A stretch of DNA of 64,000 bases from the NCBI GenBank assembly GCA_024636985.1, contig JAGXFY010000029.1, forward strand, positions 33,942 through 97,941, read 5' to 3'. The position numbers and the translations under genes are program-made. Source of the DNA: Petrocella sp024636985. GTDB taxonomy: Bacteria > Bacillota > Clostridia > Lachnospirales > Vallitaleaceae. This document shows, in pieces, positions 8,763-17,615 of the stretch. Every line of letters begins with the position of its first letter. Positions within the stretch are counted from its first letter, which is position 1. The notes beneath the pieces were generated by a model. The model did no database searches and had not been told where the DNA came from. It saw nothing but the letters and a program-made list of their open reading frames with translations.

Positions 8763-9185
8763 ATGTACAAGTTATTAGCCATGTTCAGCGGCATGACTGT
8801 CGCCATCATGATTTTATCCAACGGCTTACTTGTTGAAAGCATTGGAGGCACGCCCGCATTACTCTTCATTCATATTACCGGACTCATGGGTGCACTGTTG
8901 CTGTTTTATAGCAACAAAGGTAGTTGGACCACTTTAAAAGGTATTCCTTTCTTCTATCTCTTAGGTGGTGTTACCGGTGTTGCCTCTGTCTATTTCACCA
9001 ACTTAGCTTTTCTATCTATCGGTGCTACTGTAACCTTGATGCTAAGTCTTGTAGGCAGAATCGTCACTTCGACCATTATCGATCATTATGGCTTAATGGG
9101 AATGAAAAAATATCCCTTTGTTCCTTTGAAGCTTTTAGGGTTAGCACTGATTAGTGTGGGTGCTCTATTTTTAATTATGTTCTAA
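8763..9185 (+). CDS. YdcZ/DUF606-type small DMT transporter subunit 1
   Basis: The 140-residue protein has about five hydrophobic helices and the DUF606 pattern (short EamA-like half transporter, with LSNGLLVESIGGTPALLFIH and GVTGVASVYFTN). Members often occur as adjacent pairs that presumably form a heterodimer, and a second one follows 13 bp downstream. The substrate is unknown. The ribosome site AAGGAGA lies at the end of the duplicated palindromic element, so the element may carry the promoter or operator. Confidence 0.85.
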   Translation: MYKLLAMFSGMTVAIMILSNGLLVESIGGTPALLFIHITGLMGALLLFYSNKGSWTTLKGIPFFYLLGGVTGVASVYFTNLAFLSIGATVTLMLSLVGRIVTSTIIDHYGLMGMKKYPFVPLKLLGLALISVGALFLIMF

Positions 9186-9198
9186 ACGGAGGTGTTCT

Positions 9199-9672
9199 AT
9201 GATTTTTTTTGTTGCCTTACTTACAGGTGTTTCAATAGTTATTGCCATGGTTCAGAATGCTAAACTTGCAGACTATATCGGTATCAAACAATGCACGGTT
9301 ATGAACTATGTCACCGGACTTACGACTGTAACTTTTATTTTTATTATTCTAGGTGAGTCTTTGGGATTCGTATCTAAATTATCCTCGACGCATGCCCTTG
9401 CTTACTTCGGTGGTCTAATGGGTATTATTGTGGTGACCACTTCAACCGTTATCATCCGTAAACTCTCAATCATTGCTGCTACGATGTTGATGTATGCCGG
9501 ACAACTTATGATGGGGATTTTTATTGACTATCTAAGAGATATTGATCTGTCCCTTGGTAAAATACTCGGTTGTATATTAATCATAGCCGGTGTCTACTTT
9601 AATACCCTAGTGGATCAAAGGTTAGCTAAAATTCCTCGTGTCGAGAATACCTCAATGCCCATGGATCTATAA
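9199..9672 (+). CDS. YdcZ/DUF606-type small DMT transporter subunit 2
   Basis: This 157-residue membrane protein is related to the preceding gene, with about five helices and the family segment YFGGLMGIIVVTTSTVIIRKLS. ATG follows ACGGAGGTG. With its partner it probably forms a two-component exporter under the divergent Crp/Fnr-like regulator. A terminator at 9707 closes the unit. Confidence 0.85.
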   Translation: MIFFVALLTGVSIVIAMVQNAKLADYIGIKQCTVMNYVTGLTTVTFIFIILGESLGFVSKLSSTHALAYFGGLMGIIVVTTSTVIIRKLSIIAATMLMYAGQLMMGIFIDYLRDIDLSLGKILGCILIIAGVYFNTLVDQRLAKIPRVENTSMPMDL

Positions 9673-9706
9673 ATCAAATATTTGTTTTCTTTCATTGAGA
9701 ATAATA

Positions 9707-9732
9707 AAAACCAGCAATCTATGCTGGTTTTC
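9707..9732 (+). terminator. Bidirectional Rho-independent terminator between convergent genes
   Basis: AAAACCAGCA (9707-9716) pairs with TGCTGGTTTT (9722-9731) with a short loop. The flanking A and T runs allow termination on both strands. It lies between the YdcZ-like pair and the stop of the DnaJ-domain gene. Confidence 0.88.
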
Positions 9733-10644
9733 TTATGCCGTTTTTACTTTTTTTAGATACTCATAAGCCTCATTAATCTCAACAATTCTTTGATTAGCAT
9801 ATTGCTTGTAATCCTCCGGCATGCCATCAGAAGACATCTTATCAGGGTGATGTTCTTTGGCCAGCTTTCTATATGCTTTTTTTATCTCCATCAAATCGGC
9901 TTTTTCTGAAACACCTAGGACTTTACTATATTTACTTACCAAGTCAACTGAATTTGTTCGACTTCGGTCAGCATAACCATTGTAGCTGTCATAGCCATAA
10001 CTTTGTTGTCGGGCATTTTGACTGAAGTACCTCTTAATGCTCATATATTCGTATTCAGTTAAGCCCAGTTCAGCTAATATCTTAACCAATAATTCTTCAT
10101 CACTGTCTGTCATCTTTTGATCATGCATCACAAGTGAGACTAAAAGATAACTGATGGACAGAACCACATCTCGTCTATTATGATAGGTTCGAACAACTCT
10201 TGCAAATTCAACATAGGCTTCAGGATGATCTTTTCCATAGTTGAAGGCTTTCTCATAAGCATTAAACTCGGAGCCGGTTATTCTAAAATTCATAGCTATG
10301 TATTGCCTGATGATCTGAATTTCCTTTGTACTGACATGACCATCGGATTTTGCAACTATAGCCGCAAGTCCCATTATAGAAGCCACAACCGGATTAAGAC
10401 CTGCAAATGCCGGTTCATCTTTTAAATAGCTTTTAAATTTCGGTATTTTTCTAGGTATCAATAAGACAATAAAAATCATCCAAGGAAAGAAGAAAGTTGC
10501 AATACCCCATAGCATGCCATTTCTACCCTTTGCTGTCATAATCATAATGACAATGATGGCCAATACTAAGTTGAATATAAGTGTAATTAATGAAAATCCC
10601 AAACTTAAGATACCACTAATTATTCCAGTCAATACTTGAATCAT
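9733..10644 (-). CDS. Membrane-anchored TerB-like / DnaJ-domain protein (DjlA-type)
   Basis: The 303-residue protein has two hydrophobic segments in the first 60 residues, a helical TerB-like region (about 85-200, beginning PVVASIMGLAAIVAKSDGHVS) and a C-terminal J domain (about 235-300) with the HPD motif in AKEHHPDKM. It resembles DjlA, a membrane co-chaperone that stimulates DnaK. The start at 10644 is chosen because GGAG lies 8 bp upstream; a GTG 9 bp earlier overlaps that site. Its DnaK partner is not in the window. Confidence 0.85.
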   Translation of the reverse strand: MIQVLTGIISGILSLGFSLITLIFNLVLAIIVIMIMTAKGRNGMLWGIATFFFPWMIFIVLLIPRKIPKFKSYLKDEPAFAGLNPVVASIMGLAAIVAKSDGHVSTKEIQIIRQYIAMNFRITGSEFNAYEKAFNYGKDHPEAYVEFARVVRTYHNRRDVVLSISYLLVSLVMHDQKMTDSDEELLVKILAELGLTEYEYMSIKRYFSQNARQQSYGYDSYNGYADRSRTNSVDLVSKYSKVLGVSEKADLMEIKKAYRKLAKEHHPDKMSSDGMPEDYKQYANQRIVEINEAYEYLKKVKTA

Positions 10645-10780
10645 TCTATTCACTCCAAACTTGTTAATGTCATTATTATAGTATGGTAGCTATCTAATTG
10701 CCATTAAAATTCTATTAAAATAAGCTTGACCTTAGTATCTAAGTCAAAGTATTATATATTTTTACTTAGTCACCGCTTCA

Positions 10781-11386
10781 TTAAATCCTCTTTTTCTGCG
10801 TTAATTGCTTTGATTTTGTCTTTGGTTTTTTCTTAACCGAATAGCCGAAGGTACCCAGCTTCTCTCCAAGACTATAATAAACACCATGGGAGTAGGCAAA
10901 TAATTTTGCAGCATCCAGGTGAAATTTGCCCTGCCCATCCATAAGCTTTTCATCAACGTAAACGCTCAGAATTTTTGCTATGAACATATCATGCGAGCCT
11001 AGTTTTTTAATTTCAACCACCTCACATAGTATATTCACCGGACTTTCTTCTATAAGTGGTGCTCGTACTTCCTCAGTCTGAATCAAATTTAATTTCATTT
11101 TCTTGATTTTATTTTCATTTTTTCCTGATCGCACACCGCAATAATCCGTTGCTCTAAGAAGTGCCTCTGTTGTCAGGTTAATCACAAAAGCCTTATTCCT
11201 TTTTATAATCTCATAGGAATGGCGCTCAGGTTTTATTGAAATGTAGGTCATTGGTGGATTGGTACAGATGGTACCCGTCCATGCTACTGTAATGATGTTG
11301 TATTCCTCTTCGTCTTTTCCACAACTTACCATAACTGCCGGTAAGGGATAGATCATATTTCCAGGTTTCCATTTTATTTTTCCCAT
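10781..11386 (-). CDS. Flavin reductase family protein (FMN-binding)
   Basis: The 201-residue protein has the split-barrel flavin reductase-like domain: PLPAVMVSC near the start, then ITVAWTGTICTNPPMTYISI and later the HDMFIAKILSVYVD segment. Relatives bind FMN and reduce flavin or are part of oxidoreductase systems. The start at 11386 follows GGAGG with an 8-bp gap; an ATG 15 bp upstream overlaps the ribosome site. The tail is very basic. It stands alone, with no partner monooxygenase nearby. Confidence 0.88.
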   Translation of the reverse strand: MGKIKWKPGNMIYPLPAVMVSCGKDEEEYNIITVAWTGTICTNPPMTYISIKPERHSYEIIKRNKAFVINLTTEALLRATDYCGVRSGKNENKIKKMKLNLIQTEEVRAPLIEESPVNILCEVVEIKKLGSHDMFIAKILSVYVDEKLMDGQGKFHLDAAKLFAYSHGVYYSLGEKLGTFGYSVKKKPKTKSKQLTQKKRI

Positions 11387-11523
11387 GATGCATACCTCCA
11401 TCTTATGTTAACTGGTCCAATTGAACTGTATCTTTCCTACAAAAAACTTCTAATACCTAAAGATTCCTACCTAGATACAATTAAAACCTCACTATACAAC
11501 GAAATAATATAAGTATTCCTAGT

Positions 11524-11553
11524 TGACATTTGTTATCATTTAGTACATACTAT
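11524..11553 (+). promoter_or_regulatory. Candidate sigma-A promoter for the DUF3787-like gene
   Basis: TTGACA at 11524-11529 and TACTAT at 11548-11553 are separated by 18 bp; TATAAA overlaps 3 bp further on. The start codon is 58 bp downstream. Confidence 0.5.
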
Positions 11554-11610
11554 AAATAACAATCAATCGTGCACGACACACTGTAATAAAAACATTAACG
11601 AGGTGATATT

Positions 11611-11760
11611 ATGAGTCAAAATGACAACAAAGAATATGGATCAACAAAAACAGAAGCGTGGGCCGATTCAAAAGAATTCGATCCAGAGACAAATGTTAAC
11701 CAGCCTAGTATTGATGCGGTAGAAGATGCCAAAGAATGGGTTGAGGAAAATGAAAAATAG
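11611..11760 (+). CDS. Small acidic DUF3787-like protein
   Basis: This 49-residue ORF follows GAGGTGATATT. It is acidic and soluble, with the pattern TEAWAD...PSIDAVEDAKEWVEENEK. The C-terminal AKEWV-EN-K motif matches what I recall of the Clostridia-specific DUF3787 family, whose function is not known. It has its own candidate promoter and a strong terminator, which argues that this is a real monocistronic gene. Confidence 0.8.
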   Translation: MSQNDNKEYGSTKTEAWADSKEFDPETNVNQPSIDAVEDAKEWVEENEK

Positions 11761-11769
11761 TACTTGAAA

Positions 11770-11804
11770 GCCACTGATATACTTTAAATCAGTGGCTTTT
11801 TTTT
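11770..11804 (+). terminator. Rho-independent terminator after the DUF3787-like gene
   Basis: GCCACTGAT (11770-11778) pairs with ATCAGTGGC (11788-11796) and is followed by eight T. Confidence 0.93.
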
Positions 11805-11823
11805 ATTTTTTGTAACTTCTAAC

Positions 11824-12495
11824 CTATTTTCTAAGATCCAACATTGACTCAATCGTCTCTAGATCTTCATCTTCCATATAGGTGATGATGATATTTAGAG
11901 CGTATCCTTTTGAAAGGGTCACATAATGTACCTGATAAATAACCATATACCCAAGATCAATAGTCGCTCGGCTTCTTGTAAATGTTTTTTTTTGTATATT
12001 CACCGTATCCATCGTTTCCTCAAATACAATGGTCTCTTCAAGATGTTCAATTCCAGCACGGGCTTGTTCCAAATACGCCCCGCTACTATCTATATCCTTC
12101 ATCTCATCCAAGCGCTCTGCAGATATATAGAGATTAGGATTCATGGCAACCACTTCGTCAAAGGGATACTTAAACACCCCTAGTAGGTTAAGTATTTCAA
12201 ACGCTGTCAAATCATAGGTCGCATCTGATTCAGATGCTATATCTTCTCCTGTTTGCATCAACCGCATCATTTCTTCCTCAGATAGAATAATCCATGACTC
12301 CGGCAAATCCAGTTCTAAGTCAAAAAAGTTATTTTCATATTGGCCTTCTGTGATGCCACCTTTCATATAGGCTACTTTTTCTTCATCACTCATAGAATCC
12401 ATATTATCTGTGTTCTCTGATTGATTATTGCCCAGGTTACAGCCGGTGAGCACAATTATACAGATCAGTAGAACCCATATACGTTGTAATTTCAT
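11824..12495 (-). CDS. Putative lipoprotein of unknown function
   Basis: The 223-residue protein starts MKLQRIWVLL with a lipoprotein signal and lipobox LTGC at about residues 16-19, so it should be anchored on the outer face of the membrane. The mature part is acidic with no recognised domain. The start at 12495 is chosen because AAAGGA precedes it; the longer ATG at 12513 overlaps the preceding gene's stop. It follows the epimerase gene by 14 bp and is probably co-transcribed with it. Confidence 0.8.
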   Translation of the reverse strand: MKLQRIWVLLICIIVLTGCNLGNNQSENTDNMDSMSDEEKVAYMKGGITEGQYENNFFDLELDLPESWIILSEEEMMRLMQTGEDIASESDATYDLTAFEILNLLGVFKYPFDEVVAMNPNLYISAERLDEMKDIDSSGAYLEQARAGIEHLEETIVFEETMDTVNIQKKTFTRSRATIDLGYMVIYQVHYVTLSKGYALNIIITYMEDEDLETIESMLDLRK

Positions 12496-12509
12496 AAAAA
12501 TCCTTTCTC

Positions 12510-13529
12510 TCATAAAATGATAGATTTTCTAGCCTCTTCCAAGGCTTCTATAACTCGGTCGCACCAAGCATCAAATTCCGGGTCTTCTTTTTGCATCGCT
12601 TCATTTGCTAAGAAATGATCTATGGTCATTTTGATACCTTGATCAAATCGCGTAGTGGCTACAAATTCAGGTACCAAACGTTTTAGCTTACTGTTATCAA
12701 AGACAACCGTTTGTGACTTGTCGCCTAATAGACTGCCGCCAAAATCGTAATCCGAACATTCAGCCAAAAATTCTGATGCCACATGAATGCCTTTTAGTTT
12801 TACACCTAGGGCATCTGCTATTGTTTGATAGATCTGATTCCATGTTAATGTCTCATCAGAAGTAATCTGCACCGCTTCACCTATGGCATGTATGTTACCC
12901 ATAAGCCCAACAAAGCCTTTTGCAAAGTCCGATGTATGGGTCATGGTCCATAAGGCTGTTCCGTCACCATTAATTATAACCGGTTTACCTTCCAACATTC
13001 TTTTTGCCACTTGCCAGCTGCCTTGATGACCTTTTACACTGATTGGTATTGACCCGGTACCATAGGTATGACTTGGTCTAACAATCGTAACCGGGAATCC
13101 TTCATTTCTGTATAGATCCATTAAATAAGCTTCACAAGCTATTTTATCTCTAGAATAAGCCCAATACGGATTAGAAAGTGGTGTACCCTCATTCACTCTG
13201 TAATCGGATAAAGGTTTTTGGTAGACAGAAGCAGAACTAATGAATATAAATTGCTTCGTCTTATTCTTGAAAAGTCGATAATCTCTTTCTAAATGTGACG
13301 GTTCAAAAGCAATGAAATCTGCAACCACATCAAATGACAGATCTTCAATTAAAGAAGAAAGCTTATCTTCATCTTGAATATCGCAAGTGATGTGGGTTAC
13401 GCCTTCATCTCCAAGCGCCTCATTTCGATTACCTCTATTTACGATATAAAGTTCTACACCCTTTTTAATTAGGGCCTTTGAAATAGCTAAACTAATCGTG
13501 CCTGTTCCGCCAATAAATAATACTTTCAT
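12510..13529 (-). CDS. SDR family NAD-dependent epimerase/dehydratase
   Basis: The 339-residue extended SDR protein begins MKVLFIGGTGTIS, the glycine-rich NAD(P) site. The active-site Tyr-Lys pair sits in YWAYSRDKIACE, and substrate-side segments include VRPSHTYGTGSIPIS and GDGTALWTMTHTSDFA. It probably epimerises or reduces a nucleotide sugar or related carbonyl substrate, but the exact reaction cannot be read. The start at 13529 follows a GGAG; longer ATG options lie upstream in GC-rich leader. The IS110 element has inserted upstream of its promoter region. Confidence 0.87.
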   Translation of the reverse strand: MKVLFIGGTGTISLAISKALIKKGVELYIVNRGNRNEALGDEGVTHITCDIQDEDKLSSLIEDLSFDVVADFIAFEPSHLERDYRLFKNKTKQFIFISSASVYQKPLSDYRVNEGTPLSNPYWAYSRDKIACEAYLMDLYRNEGFPVTIVRPSHTYGTGSIPISVKGHQGSWQVAKRMLEGKPVIINGDGTALWTMTHTSDFAKGFVGLMGNIHAIGEAVQITSDETLTWNQIYQTIADALGVKLKGIHVASEFLAECSDYDFGGSLLGDKSQTVVFDNSKLKRLVPEFVATTRFDQGIKMTIDHFLANEAMQKEDPEFDAWCDRVIEALEEARKSIIL

Positions 13530-13580
13530 AATAATCTCCATTCCGCCGCCAAGCAGCGGCACAAATAGTTATTAAAGTTC

Positions 13581-13608
13581 TTGACTACCTCAAACTTCTT
13601 GGTAGAAT
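13581..13608 (+). promoter_or_regulatory. Candidate promoter at the left end of the IS110 element
   Basis: TTGACT (13581-13586) and TAGAAT (13603-13608) are 16 bp apart. Transcription would start near 13615 and run through the long non-coding left end toward the transposase, as expected for an IS110 bridge RNA. Confidence 0.5.
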
Positions 13609-13818
13609 TAGCTCATGAAGCTATACTACAAAGCACGGTAGGAGGAGTCGTTAAACTCTTTTTTGTTTTAGACAGTATAATAATCAGTGTGAGCTTCGCC
13701 TTTCAAGCACAAATAAGTGGCTCTATAAGACCGTACACTAAGAATTGTTTTAACACCTAGTTAAATGTGTGGCGAAGCAGTCAATGGCTTCTTTATCTTT
13801 TACGAAAGGAGTTTTTTT
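13609..13818 (+). ncRNA. Candidate IS110 bridge RNA in the left non-coding end
   Basis: About 200 nt of non-coding sequence precede the transposase, the location of the bridge RNA in IS110-group elements such as IS621. It contains a 5-bp hairpin TAGCT/AGCTA at 13609-13623 and a long-range 8-bp stem GCTTCGCC (13693-13700) with GGCGAAGC (13771-13778), enclosing a loop that could act as a recognition loop. A promoter-like pair lies just upstream. The guide loops cannot be assigned without the empty target site. The exact ends of the element are not defined. Confidence 0.5.
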
Positions 13819-15081
13819 ATGAAAGTTGTTTATCAAACCTGTTGCGGTATTGATGTTCACAAAGCTTTCTTTGTAGCTACTATTATCAAAACCACTTCAG
13901 GTATTACACCTTCTTATCAAAAGAAACGTTTTTCCACATTCAACAATTCTATTTTACAATTCAAAGATTGGTTGATTGAAAATCAATGCTTCGATGTTTG
14001 CATGGAATCTACCGGTAAATATTGGGTCCCTGTTTTTAACCTCTTGGAAGACGAAATCAACGTCACCATCGCCAACCCCAAATGGGTCAAAGCTGTTAAA
14101 GGTAACAAGGACGATACCAAAGATTCTAAGTGGATTGGGGATTTGTTTCGATTAGGATTAGTTCCTGGTAGCTTTGTTCCTTGTAAATCCATTCGTATTC
14201 TACGTGAATATACTAGGTACCGCTACAAACTAATTTCTTCCAGATCAAGCGAAAAGAATCGTTATCAGAACTCGCTTACTGTCTGCAACGTCGCTTTAGA
14301 TTCTGTCGTTTCAGATATCTTTGGGAAATCAGCTACATCTATTGTTGATTACCTAATCGAGCAATCCGACAATTCCATCAACCACGAAGAAATATCTTCC
14401 AGACTCTTTCGTTCACTTAAGAAAAAGTCTGATAGTGTCATTGAATCTATCGAAGGGTATCAGATGACTGACTCCCAAAAATATCGTATGCACCTTGTCC
14501 GTGCACATTTGGATTATATCACATCTACGATAAACGATATAGACACTAAATTGGATTCTTTGATTGCTCCTTATGAAAATGCTGTCCAGTTACTCTGTAC
14601 CATTCCAGGGGTAAAACGTAGCAGTGCTATTACTATAGTCTCTGAAATCGGTACAGATATGTCTCAATTTTCTTCTTCTAAACGTTTGTGTTGTTGGGCT
14701 GGTCTAACTCCCGGCAATAACGAATCTGCTGGTAAGAAAAAATCGGTTAGAATAACACGTGCCGGAGTCTACCTAAAACCTGCATTAGTACAGTGTGCTC
14801 ATGCAGCCGTGACCTCTACTGATTCCCCTTACTACAAACAAAAATATGAACGTATTATGAAGCGCCGTGGTAAAAAACGTGCTATTATCGCTATCGCTAG
14901 AATGATTCTTACTGCTATTTACCAAATGTTCTCAACGGGTGAAGCATGGAACCCTAGCGACCTTTATAAATCTGATATGCCAAAGCCTCTTGTTGAAAAG
15001 CAGAAAGCTAAGGCGATCAAACAAGCAATGAAACTTCTTATTAAGGAAGGGCTAATTACTGAACCCCTAGAAGCTTCGTAA
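13819..15081 (+). CDS. IS110 family transposase (DEDD recombinase)
   Basis: The 420-residue protein has the RuvC-like DEDD domain at the N-terminus: Asp12 in GIDVHK, Glu63 in CMESTGKYW, and Asp99 and Asp102 in DDTKD. The C-terminal Tnp2 domain has a helix-hairpin-helix-like LCTIPGVKRSSA and the conserved Ser303 in NESAGKKKS, the family's second active-site residue. It appears full length and intact. The start at 13819 follows GAAAGGAGT; an in-frame ATG at 13765 lies upstream without a ribosome site. Base use resembles the host. Confidence 0.95.
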   Translation: MKVVYQTCCGIDVHKAFFVATIIKTTSGITPSYQKKRFSTFNNSILQFKDWLIENQCFDVCMESTGKYWVPVFNLLEDEINVTIANPKWVKAVKGNKDDTKDSKWIGDLFRLGLVPGSFVPCKSIRILREYTRYRYKLISSRSSEKNRYQNSLTVCNVALDSVVSDIFGKSATSIVDYLIEQSDNSINHEEISSRLFRSLKKKSDSVIESIEGYQMTDSQKYRMHLVRAHLDYITSTINDIDTKLDSLIAPYENAVQLLCTIPGVKRSSAITIVSEIGTDMSQFSSSKRLCCWAGLTPGNNESAGKKKSVRITRAGVYLKPALVQCAHAAVTSTDSPYYKQKYERIMKRRGKKRAIIAIARMILTAIYQMFSTGEAWNPSDLYKSDMPKPLVEKQKAKAIKQAMKLLIKEGLITEPLEAS

Positions 15082-15226
15082 ATTTATTTAACTAGTTTTT
15101 GTTCATTGGCTGTTTATGCAACAGCTTATTAGTTGTTCCAATTTATTGGCTGTTTAAATATTCTTTCACACTAATCTCCTATCTTTTTTCTTTCACTTAT
15201 TTGGATGCGTTCATTCCTAGTACTGT

Positions 15227-16267
15227 TTATACCAATCCATCTTTTCTGAGTTGTTCAATATGATCTTTCAAGGTGGTTTCAAGAGATCGATATGTCATTT
15301 TGAGCTCTTGAATACTTCGACTGTTATCTGCTTTTAGCTTATACCCCACATTGTTCTTAATATATTGTCTAGAAAGGCCGATCATAGGCGCAATAGCCCA
15401 GATTACAGGCTTTGGAATTATTCTGCGTGGTAATTTATACTGGTTACCATAATGATGCTTTATGATTTTTGCCATCTTTAGAAAACTACCATTTTCATTG
15501 GCAATAATATATCTTCCATACGCTTCTTGGGTAAAAGCAGCTCGGATATGACCGGTTGATATATCCCGTATATCTGAAAAAACATACTCAAGATGAGGGA
15601 CCCCCGTTCTAAATGCACCGCTAAGAAGACGCCTTAAGGTGTCAATAGATGTCGCATCCACCCGCTTAGATAGCGAGGGACCAAAGACAAATCCGGGATG
15701 AATGGTAACCAAATCCCAGGCTTCTTGCTGACCCACCATCTCCCACGCCTTTTTTTCTGCCATGGTTTTTGAATAGCTATAGGGGTTATTATCTAAGGAA
15801 CTGGTCGAATTCCACATCGTCTCATCAAAAGCTTCAATACCCAAGTCATGCATATCACGATTGTCTCCGTAGATGGCTGCCAGACTACTGGTTAATACAA
15901 CACGTTTGACTGTTTTGGATCGATTGACTGCCTCAAGAACATTAACAGTACCTTGCACTGCCGGTTCTAACAGATCCTTTCTTGGATCTAAATCGCGATC
16001 TACAGAAAAAGGCGACGCCGTATGCATCACATAATCTGCACCTTTAATGGCTAGATCAAAACTACCTGCTTTGATCAAGTCTGCTTCGAATATTTTTAAT
16101 GTACCTTCATATTTTTTCTCAAGATTTAGCAGATGTACGTACTTCTCTTTATCCTTTAACTTTCTTACTGTTATACGTACCTCATGGCCTTCTTTGAGCA
16201 AATCTCGAACAATCCAAGATGCAATATAGCCGGTACCTCCGGTTACAACTACTTTCATTTTATCCAT
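15227..16267 (-). CDS. SDR family NAD(P)-dependent reductase/epimerase (dihydroflavonol-reductase-like)
   Basis: The 346-residue extended SDR protein has VVVTGGTGYIAS at 6-17 for dinucleotide binding, MHTASPF, and the catalytic Tyr-Lys in NPYSYSKTMAEKKAW. The segment after it, LVTIHPGFVFGPSL, is typical of dihydroflavonol-4-reductase and cinnamoyl-CoA-reductase-like bacterial enzymes. It probably reduces an aldehyde or ketone, or epimerises a sugar; the substrate is unknown. The ribosome site AAGGATGATT fits the ATG at 16267. The IS110 element sits downstream of the stop and does not break the gene. Confidence 0.88.
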   Translation of the reverse strand: MDKMKVVVTGGTGYIASWIVRDLLKEGHEVRITVRKLKDKEKYVHLLNLEKKYEGTLKIFEADLIKAGSFDLAIKGADYVMHTASPFSVDRDLDPRKDLLEPAVQGTVNVLEAVNRSKTVKRVVLTSSLAAIYGDNRDMHDLGIEAFDETMWNSTSSLDNNPYSYSKTMAEKKAWEMVGQQEAWDLVTIHPGFVFGPSLSKRVDATSIDTLRRLLSGAFRTGVPHLEYVFSDIRDISTGHIRAAFTQEAYGRYIIANENGSFLKMAKIIKHHYGNQYKLPRRIIPKPVIWAIAPMIGLSRQYIKNNVGYKLKADNSRSIQELKMTYRSLETTLKDHIEQLRKDGLV

Positions 16268-16327
16268 ATAATCATCCTTTCCAATACGACAACGCCTCTA
16301 ACACTATGATGTCCCATGATGCATGGA

Positions 16328-16356
16328 TTGTCAAGGTTAAGCTTAGATGCTATAAT
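16328..16356 (+). promoter_or_regulatory. Sigma-A type promoter for the alcohol dehydrogenase-GGDEF pair
   Basis: TTGTCA (16328-16333) and a perfect TATAAT (16351-16356) are separated by exactly 17 bp, giving a leader of about 80 nt. Confidence 0.75.
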
Positions 16357-16442
16357 ATTATAACAAGCATATATAGGTGTTTTTATTAAAATAGTAGCAT
16401 ACCACTTCAAGCAATAGGATTTTTTGAATGGAGGATGATTAC

Positions 16443-17615
16443 ATGTCTCAGGACATTGTTATGGATTTAAGGAAATTTGTCGCTCCTGAAATCATTATCG
16501 GTATTGATGCAAGACTTCTTATTCATCGCTATTTAACGCATTTTAACTCAAAAAGACCTATGATTGTCACTGATGCAGGTGTAAAAGATCAGCCTTGGTT
16601 CTTAGAATTAGAAGATCTTATACGATCCAATTCTGAAGATATGATCGTTTTTGATGATGTTACCCCAAATCCTAGAGATTACGAAGCCATGATGGGTGCG
16701 GAAATTTTCCTGTCTCATGATTGCGACTTATTGATTGCCGTCGGTGGTGGTAGCCCTATTGACTGTGCTAAATGTATCAGTATAGTATCCACCAACGGTG
16801 GCCATATTCTAAATTATGAAGGTGTAGATGAAATCAAGCTTCCCGGACCACCGCTCATCTGTATCCCAAGTACTTCTGGAACTTCAGCAGATATCTCTCA
16901 GTTTGCCATCATTCAAGACTCTCAGGAATCTGTGAAAAGAGCAATTATCAGCAAAAAAGTGGTCCCCGATCTTGCTTTAATAGATCCTATACCGCTTATG
17001 ACTATGGATAAATATCTAACTGCATGTACAGGTATGGATGCTCTAACCCATGCAATAGAAGCTTTTGTATCGAATGCTCACTCACCCTTAACCGATGTCC
17101 ATGCACTTGAAGCCATTTCTCTAATATACAATAACATTGATAAAGCGATGGCTGAAGATAGAAGTCTAGATACGATGTATCAGATGCTCCTTGGATCCTT
17201 GCAAGCCGGTCTTGCTTTTTCAAATGCCAGTTTAGGCGCTGTTCACGCCATGGCCCATTCTTTAGGTGGTCTTTTGGATCTTCCTCATGGAGAATGTAAC
17301 AGCATCCTTCTTGAACATGTCATTGCTTTGAATTTTGATGCTGAAGTAGAACGTTATAAGGCCATAGCAAAGCAACTGAATATTCAAACACATCTATTAT
17401 CGGATGATGATATTTGTGAAGGAATCTTACTTAAAATTCGTTATATGCGAGAAAAACTAAATATTCCTTCGTCCATCAAGGTAACCACTTTATCCTCTGA
17501 TATCATTGACCGTTTAATTGTAAATGCACAAAATGATCCTTGTATGGTCACTAATCCAAGAATCTTGTCCACCAAGGAGTTGAAAAGCATTTATGAGCAA
17601 ATCCTACGAATCTGA
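16443..17615 (+). CDS. Iron-containing alcohol dehydrogenase
   Basis: The 390-residue group III alcohol dehydrogenase has GGGSPIDCAK (NAD(P) site, about residue 97), STSGTSADIS, and the metal-binding region DALTHAIEAF...AHSLGGLLDLPHGECN supplying Asp and His ligands. It should interconvert an alcohol and an aldehyde or ketone. The start at 16443 lies 8 bp after GGAGG; the ATG at 16428 overlaps the ribosome site. Its last 23 bp overlap the following GGDEF/HD-GYP gene, so the two are translationally coupled, an unusual pairing. Confidence 0.93.
   Translation: MSQDIVMDLRKFVAPEIIIGIDARLLIHRYLTHFNSKRPMIVTDAGVKDQPWFLELEDLIRSNSEDMIVFDDVTPNPRDYEAMMGAEIFLSHDCDLLIAVGGGSPIDCAKCISIVSTNGGHILNYEGVDEIKLPGPPLICIPSTSGTSADISQFAIIQDSQESVKRAIISKKVVPDLALIDPIPLMTMDKYLTACTGMDALTHAIEAFVSNAHSPLTDVHALEAISLIYNNIDKAMAEDRSLDTMYQMLLGSLQAGLAFSNASLGAVHAMAHSLGGLLDLPHGECNSILLEHVIALNFDAEVERYKAIAKQLNIQTHLLSDDDICEGILLKIRYMREKLNIPSSIKVTTLSSDIIDRLIVNAQNDPCMVTNPRILSTKELKSIYEQILRI

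Larger units (their letters stand above)
13563..15226 (+). mobile_element. IS110 family insertion sequence (ends not exactly defined)
   Basis: An intact IS110-type transposase is flanked by a non-coding left end of up to 250 bp and a right end of up to 145 bp, sitting between two unrelated minus-strand SDR genes. IS110 elements usually lack terminal inverted repeats and target duplications, so the borders cannot be read here. The limits given are those of the intergenic gap. The right end has two copies of ATTGGCTGTTTA (about 15105 and 15144). Confidence 0.85.

Noticed and set aside
13563..15226. Terminal inverted repeats and target duplication for the IS110 element
   Set aside because: None could be found, which is normal for this family, so I did not fix exact ends.
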